From CAZADA01 sp964524065 (lineage in GTDB: Bacteria; Pseudomonadota; Alphaproteobacteria; Caulobacterales; Maricaulaceae), in NCBI GenBank assembly GCA_964524065.1, contig CAZGCB010000100.1:1-9616 (forward strand): DNA of 9,616 nt, read 5' to 3'. The position numbers and the translations under genes were made by a program. Under the pieces are notes generated by a model, which saw only the letters and a list, made by a program, of their open reading frames with translations, did not search any database and had not been told where the DNA came from. Positions 5,722-9,616 of this stretch are shown here, piece by piece. Numbering within the stretch: position 1 is the first letter of the stretch; the number at the start of each line of letters is the position of its first letter.

Positions 5722-7023
5722 TCACAACTCCGCATCGATATCGACATAACCGGTGCCGTCTTTATCCAGCAGCAACCCGCCGCGCCCCTGCGACAGCCCA
5801 CCAGACACTGTCGCCACAAAGCGGGCGTTGCTCCGCGTCGGCCCGCCAATCGTCGCCGACAGCACATCCGTGGCGGTGTTGTTGTAGATCAAACGAATCG
5901 CGCCGCCATAGCTGATGCTCGGCGTGGCGCGTTTGGGGCTGTACGCGATCGCCCCCTGGAAGGTGGTGGCGTTGCCGGCGTAGCCATAACCGAAAGGCCC
6001 GCCGGAGCTGTGGCCCAAGCGTTCGAAATAGGCCCGGCACAAGCTTTCTTCTTCTACCGCAGGACGGTGCTCGAAGGGCGTGGCGCTCGAGCCGGCCTCC
6101 AGCTGAACCTGCTCGATCTCAAACCAGCAGGCCGCGCCCGCGGTTCCCGTGTGCCCACGCCAGTTGAAGCTTGCCACGATACGCCGGGTTGTCGCCGCCA
6201 GACCGGCCAGGGTCACGCTGTAAGCGCGTTGATCGGTATGGCCGCTGAGGGCGAGCGTCGCCTCGGCCGCCACATCGCCGGACGCCAACCGCCCCTCCGC
6301 CAAGGGCGCAGCGGAAGCCGTGTCAGAGGCGTGAATCAGCGCGTGCAGCGTCCCGGTGAAATCCGCCCCCATACGCACCTTAAAGGACAAGGTTGCAGCG
6401 CCCGCCTGCGCGAGGGCGCGCGAGGCGTCTTCATCCAGGATTTGCAACACGCCGCTCTCGCCATCGCTGGCGACATCGCCGGCATCGCGGGCGTGCCGCA
6501 ACGCATAGGCGCTCGATTGCCCCGCCACGCGGCTGACCGTCATGCCGGCGGCGTCACCGTCACGGCTCGCGCGCCACCGGTCGGCGGTGTAGAGCGCCGC
6601 GCCATGGCTGAAGCTCGTCCCGCGCGCCCACACGCCCAAAGCGCCGTTCAGGAGAGCGTTGCGGAACGCGCCCGGAGTTTGCGGCTCAACCCAGCCGGCG
6701 CCGTTAAACATCACCTGGCGCGCCTCATCGCGCACCCACGCCGTCCAACCTGGCCGCGGCTGGATTTGCTCCCACACCCCGTCGCGATAATAGGCCAGCG
6801 CGTGGTCCGCATAGAGGTCCCAGTGCACGCCCGTCTTGCCCGCCGGACAAATCCAGACCTGACCATCCGCGGGAGAAGCGGGCTGCGCCGGTACGCTGCG
6901 GCTCTCCACCGCCATTTGCACCAGCGCGTCTAAGCGCATCAGGCTCTCATTGACCGTCACATGTTTCTGCGCCTGCGCCGGCATCAGAAAAGGCAATTGG
7001 AGATTGGTCGTCTGGTCGGACAC
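5722..7023 (-). CDS. Phage/GTA-type tail or spike protein: DUF2793 plus tail-fibre C-terminal module
   Basis: A 433-aa protein with no signal peptide. The N-terminus carries the DUF2793 hallmark LPFLMPAQAQKHVTVNESLMRLD split over residues 10-32, then GQVWICPAGKTGVHW, YYRDGVWEQIQPRPGW and WVRDE (to about 100). Residues 123-150 have LLNGALGVWARGTSF and YTADRW, a start seen in many tail-fibre modules. A beta-rich jelly-roll-like part follows. Residues 303-333 read IEQVQLEAGSSATPFEHR then EEESLCRAYFER, the usual end of that module. The last 100 residues are Gly/Ser/Thr-rich and may be the receptor tip. The frame extends upstream to 7284, but the GTG at 7023 starts VSDQTTN directly before the domain and has AGGAG 8 nt upstream. 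No capsid, portal or integrase gene is nearby, so it is an orphan. From memory, DUF2793 proteins occur as spikes in alphaproteobacterial gene transfer agents. Confidence 0.9.
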   Translation of the reverse strand: MSDQTTNLQLPFLMPAQAQKHVTVNESLMRLDALVQMAVESRSVPAQPASPADGQVWICPAGKTGVHWDLYADHALAYYRDGVWEQIQPRPGWTAWVRDEARQVMFNGAGWVEPQTPGAFRNALLNGALGVWARGTSFSHGAALYTADRWRASRDGDAAGMTVSRVAGQSSAYALRHARDAGDVASDGESGVLQILDEDASRALAQAGAATLSFKVRMGADFTGTLHALIHASDTASAAPLAEGRLASGDVAAEATLALSGHTDQRAYSVTLAGLAATTRRIVASFNWRGHTGTAGAACWFEIEQVQLEAGSSATPFEHRPAVEEESLCRAYFERLGHSSGGPFGYGYAGNATTFQGAIAYSPKRATPSISYGGAIRLIYNNTATDVLSATIGGPTRSNARFVATVSGGLSQGRGGLLLDKDGTGYVDIDAEL

Positions 7024-7132
7024 CGCCTCTGCTCCTGTCTGTGGATTGTCGTTGGCGAGGGTATCTCTATGGTCAGGGCAGGCGGACAAGCGTGCGGTTA
7101 TCCCCCGCCGCCACGGAACATGGGGCTCGAGC
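7024..7132. promoter_or_regulatory. Divergent promoter region, DUF2793 gene / mutA
   Basis: A 109-bp spacer between divergent starts. On the + strand TTGTCG 7046-7051 and TATGGT 7068-7073 (16-nt spacing; each 4 of 6 to consensus) could drive mutA with a leader of about 50 nt. No clear pair is seen for the - strand. No cobalamin riboswitch would fit or is seen. Confidence 0.35.
7032..7036 (-). promoter_or_regulatory. Shine-Dalgarno deciding the GTG start of the DUF2793 gene
   Basis: On the reverse strand AGGAG (CTCCT at 7032-7036) sits 8 nt before GTG 7023-7021. The ATG candidates farther upstream (7137, 7284) have no such site and would run into the mutA region. Confidence 0.8.
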
Positions 7133-8734
7133 ATGGCGTATGATGGCGCACGCGCAGACCAAGACGCGGCCGATCGCTGGCGGGCGTTAGCCCAAAAGGC
7201 GCTAAGGGGTGCGGGCTGGGACACGCTGGTGCGGCACACCGATGACGGTCTGGCGCGCGGCCCGCTGATCAGCCCCGCAGGCATGCCGCAGCCGGCGTCG
7301 CCACCGGCGCCCCTTCACCGCCGGCCAAGCCCCTTCGCCCGCCCGGACCGGCCCTGGGCCTGGGATGTGCGCACGGGGCTCGACGCCGGAACGCCCCAGG
7401 ACGCCAACGCAATCGTCCTCACGGAACTGGCCGGCGGCGTGACATCCATCGAGCTGGTGATCGATCCCAGCGGCCAAGCCGGTGTGCAGATCGACAGCCT
7501 CACCGCCCTCACCAGCACGCTCAAGGGCGTGCACCCCAACATGATCGCACTAAGCGTGCGCGCGACAGACGCGGTGTCCGATGAAACCGTCGCAGCCTTG
7601 GCGGCGGCCTACTGGACCCATAACGCGTCCGACGCCCCGGCCCTCGCCGGGGCCCTTAATATCGACCCGCTGGGCGGTTGTGCGCGGCGGGGCGGGGCGG
7701 CCCAGCCCCTCGATGAAGCGATCGCACGCGCCGCGGCTTGGGGCGTGTGGGCGCATGAGCAATCAAAGCCGGCGGGCTTTGGCGCCCTGCGCGCCCTCTG
7801 CGCCGACGGCGCGCGGATCCACGATGCGGGCGCAACCGAAGCGCACGAGCTGGCCTGGAGCCTGGCCGCCGCCGCCGCCTATCTGCGCGCCTTGCGCGAC
7901 GCCGGCCTCTCGCCCGACGCCGCCGCGGGGCAAATCGCCCTGCGCCTCGCCGCCGATTGCGACGTGCACCTGACCATCGCCAAAATGCGGGCGCTGCGGG
8001 TGCTGTGGGCGCGCATGACGGACGCGTTCGGCGCAGCAAGCGCTTCCGCCCATATCGAAGCCGTGGGCGCGCGGCGCATGCTGACCCGCACCGATCCGTG
8101 GACGAATATGATCCGCACCTCCTGCGCCGGTTTCGCCGCCGCCGTCGGCGGCGCGGACGTCATTCGCCTGCCCGCTTTCACGGCCGCGGATACGACACAC
8201 ACCGCCTCCGATCAGGCCCGTCGCATCGCCCGCAACCAGCAAATGGTGCTGCTGGAAGAAGCGCACATCGCCCGCAGCGCCGATCCGGCCAGCGGTTCGT
8301 TCCATCACGAAACGCTGACCCACGACCTCGCCGTGGCGGCCTGGGCGCTGTTCCAAGACATGGAACGCCAGGGCGGCGCCGCGGCGGCGCTTGGAACAGG
8401 CTGGATGCAAGAGCGTGTCGCCGAGAAAGCCGGCACCCGCGGCGCTGCGATCCGTGACGGGAAGCGGCCGATATTGGGCGTCACGCTGCATCCAGATCCC
8501 AATCCGCGCGCCCCAGAGGCGGGCCCCGCCCGCTCGCCAGCGCCGGCGACATCGCCTGCAACCGCGCCAATTTTGGCCGCCGCAGGAACCCCACACGACA
8601 TGATCGCAGCCGCCCAAACCGGGGCCCACCTCGCAACGGAGTCGCCCCTGGCCGCCGACGCGCCGGTGCGCTGCGCGCCCCTGACGCCAAGGCTGCTGGA
8701 GGATGACGCGCAGGAGACGTCCGATGGCCGCTAA
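7133..8734 (+). CDS. mutA: Methylmalonyl-CoA mutase small (beta) subunit, short form
   Basis: A 533-aa cytosolic protein. It is the non-catalytic partner of MutB in adenosylcobalamin-dependent methylmalonyl-CoA mutase. It starts with WRALAQKALRGAGWDTLVRHT (residues 16-36), the usual entry to the barrel, then WAWDVRTGLD and LAGGVTSIEL. The MutB-like core follows: ARRMLTRTDPWTNMIRT, IARNQQMVLLEEAHIARSADPASGSF and ALFQDMERQGG. After GKRPILGVT it turns into a Pro/Ala-rich segment and ends within about 70 residues at LTPRLLEDDAQETSDGR. Classical MutA (about 600-640 aa) continues into a degenerate B12-binding-like domain; that domain is missing here and the stop is clean. The frame runs upstream to 6950, antisense to the DUF2793 gene; ATG 7133 is chosen because homology begins soon after, although its SD is weak. 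It overlaps mutB by 11 nt, so translational coupling is likely. Confidence 0.92.
   Translation: MAYDGARADQDAADRWRALAQKALRGAGWDTLVRHTDDGLARGPLISPAGMPQPASPPAPLHRRPSPFARPDRPWAWDVRTGLDAGTPQDANAIVLTELAGGVTSIELVIDPSGQAGVQIDSLTALTSTLKGVHPNMIALSVRATDAVSDETVAALAAAYWTHNASDAPALAGALNIDPLGGCARRGGAAQPLDEAIARAAAWGVWAHEQSKPAGFGALRALCADGARIHDAGATEAHELAWSLAAAAAYLRALRDAGLSPDAAAGQIALRLAADCDVHLTIAKMRALRVLWARMTDAFGAASASAHIEAVGARRMLTRTDPWTNMIRTSCAGFAAAVGGADVIRLPAFTAADTTHTASDQARRIARNQQMVLLEEAHIARSADPASGSFHHETLTHDLAVAAWALFQDMERQGGAAAALGTGWMQERVAEKAGTRGAAIRDGKRPILGVTLHPDPNPRAPEAGPARSPAPATSPATAPILAAAGTPHDMIAAAQTGAHLATESPLAADAPVRCAPLTPRLLEDDAQETSDGR
8712..8716 (+). promoter_or_regulatory. Shine-Dalgarno of mutB inside mutA
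   Basis: AGGAG at 8712-8716 lies 7 nt before the mutB ATG at 8724, within the last codons of mutA. It sets the mutB start and supports coupled translation of the two subunits. Confidence 0.85.
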
Positions 8735-9616
8735 AGACAGCATGCCCACCAATGTCTGGGCCGACACCAATTTCGCCGACCTGCCGCTTTATCCGCAGGA
8801 TAAGGCCCAGACGGCCGCTGCAGAAACGCCTGCGCCTCACGCGGAAACACTGGCCAAAAGCGCGTCAAATGACGCGTTTGAGCCCTGGATGACGCCCGAA
8901 GGCATCGCGGTGAAGGCAGAGTATGGGCCAAAGGACATCAATGATGTGGCGCTGAGCGGCGCCATGCCGGGGCTTGCACCCTTTTTGCGCGGTCCGTACC
9001 CGACCATGTACGTCCAGCGCCCCTGGACCATTCGTCAGTATGCGGGCTTTTCCACCGCAGAGGCCTCCAACGCCTTCTACCGCGCCAATCTTGCGGCCGG
9101 GCAGAAAGGGCTCTCCGTCGCGTTCGATTTGCCGACCCATCGCGGCTATGACAGCGACAATGCGCGCGTGGCCGGCGATGTCGGCATGGCGGGGGTGGCC
9201 ATCGATTCCATTCTCGACGCGCAGATTTTGTTTGATCAGATCCCGCTGGATCAGATGTCGGTCTCCATGACAATGAATGGCGCGGTGCTGCCGGTGCTCG
9301 CGCTCTACATTGTCGCGGCGGAAGAACAGGGCGTCGCGCCCGAAAAACTCTCCGGCACGATCCAAAACGACATCCTCAAAGAGTTCCTCGTCCGCAATAC
9401 TTACATTTATCCGCCCAAGCATTCGCTGCGGATCATTGCGGACATCTTCGCCTACACCTCGGCGCATATGCCGAAATTCAACTCCATCTCCATCTCCGGC
9501 TACCATATGCAAGAAGCCGGCGCGACGGCGGATCTGGAGCTGGGCTACACCATCGCCGACGGGCTGGAATACATCCGCACCGGCCAGGACGCCGGCCTCG
9601 CGGTGGACGCCTATGC
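8724..9616 (+). CDS. mutB: Methylmalonyl-CoA mutase large (alpha) subunit, N-terminal 297 codons (3' end outside window)
   Basis: Catalytic subunit converting (R)-methylmalonyl-CoA to succinyl-CoA with adenosylcobalamin, the last step of propionyl-CoA entry into the TCA cycle. The frame from ATG 8724 has no stop to the window end. Beyond a variable first 85 residues it is nearly textbook MutB: TMYVQRPWTIRQYAGFSTAE, GQKGLSVAFDLPTHRGYDSD, GDVGMAGVAIDS, PLDQMSVSMTMNGAVLP, GTIQNDILKEF, VRNTYIYPP, SISISGYHMQEAGATAD. Tyr106, Arg224 and His261 correspond to Tyr89, Arg207 and His244 of the Propionibacterium enzyme (constant offset 17), so the visible part of the substrate site is intact. The B12-binding C-terminal domain lies off the window. 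The start has AGGAG 7 nt upstream and overlaps the mutA stop by 11 nt. Confidence 0.98.
   Translation, partial: MAAKDSMPTNVWADTNFADLPLYPQDKAQTAAAETPAPHAETLAKSASNDAFEPWMTPEGIAVKAEYGPKDINDVALSGAMPGLAPFLRGPYPTMYVQRPWTIRQYAGFSTAEASNAFYRANLAAGQKGLSVAFDLPTHRGYDSDNARVAGDVGMAGVAIDSILDAQILFDQIPLDQMSVSMTMNGAVLPVLALYIVAAEEQGVAPEKLSGTIQNDILKEFLVRNTYIYPPKHSLRIIADIFAYTSAHMPKFNSISISGYHMQEAGATADLELGYTIADGLEYIRTGQDAGLAVDAY

Noticed and set aside
6010..6933. 307-codon + strand ORF
   Set aside because: It lies wholly antisense to the DUF2793 gene; its translation is Arg/His/Ala-rich without any motif.
6950..7132. 61-codon N-terminal extension of MutA
   Set aside because: It would overlap the DUF2793 start region on the other strand, has no SD and no MutA similarity.
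7024..7132. Cobalamin riboswitch ahead of mutA
   Set aside because: The spacer is too short for a full B12 riboswitch, and no B12-box-like sequence is seen.
7763..8770. 335-codon - strand ORF
   Set aside because: Antisense shadow of mutA and the mutB start; Gly/Arg-rich with no recognisable domain.

Overview
The window is about 65% GC and reads as chromosomal DNA of an alphaproteobacterium. The order infB...rbfA, the IF-2 sequence, the heterodimeric methylmalonyl-CoA mutase and the DUF2793 tail-type protein all fit that class. A marine stalked-bacterium relative (Caulobacterales, Maricaulales or Parvularculales type) is a guess from style only.

Left part (1-3616, all + strand): the 3' end of infB (translation initiation factor IF-2), a 181-bp spacer with strong dyads, a YdcZ/DUF606-type small membrane protein, a Uma2-family PD-(D/E)XK nuclease-fold gene, rbfA (30S maturation factor), and a second Uma2 gene. 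In most alphaproteobacteria infB and rbfA are adjacent and truB follows. Here three unrelated genes are placed between and after them, with Uma2 paralogs on both sides of rbfA. The four genes from 1469 to 3616 lack a Shine-Dalgarno. Each has a TAnAnn-like box 6-8 nt before its ATG, which suggests leaderless transcripts.

Middle part (3636-5712): a complete tRNA-Gly(CCC) on the - strand with encoded CCA, then a + strand exported protein of about 618 aa. That protein joins a caspase-like (peptidase C14) domain to a DUF900-type alpha/beta-hydrolase domain. By eye, both domains have lost their nucleophiles (Cys to Ser, Ser to Gly), so it looks like a double pseudoenzyme. This is the most unusual gene of the window.

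Right part (5722-9616): convergent to it, a - strand orphan phage/gene-transfer-agent type tail or spike protein (DUF2793 plus a tail-fibre C-terminal module; GTG start with a strong SD). Diverging from that is the methylmalonyl-CoA mutase operon mutA-mutB. The small subunit is short (533 aa, no C-terminal B12-like domain), and its end overlaps the mutB start by 11 nt. mutB runs off the window. Together the mutase subunits convert (R)-methylmalonyl-CoA to succinyl-CoA in propionyl-CoA catabolism.

There is no CRISPR array, insertion sequence, rRNA or integrase. Apart from the features listed, no gene-free stretch exceeds 300 bp.
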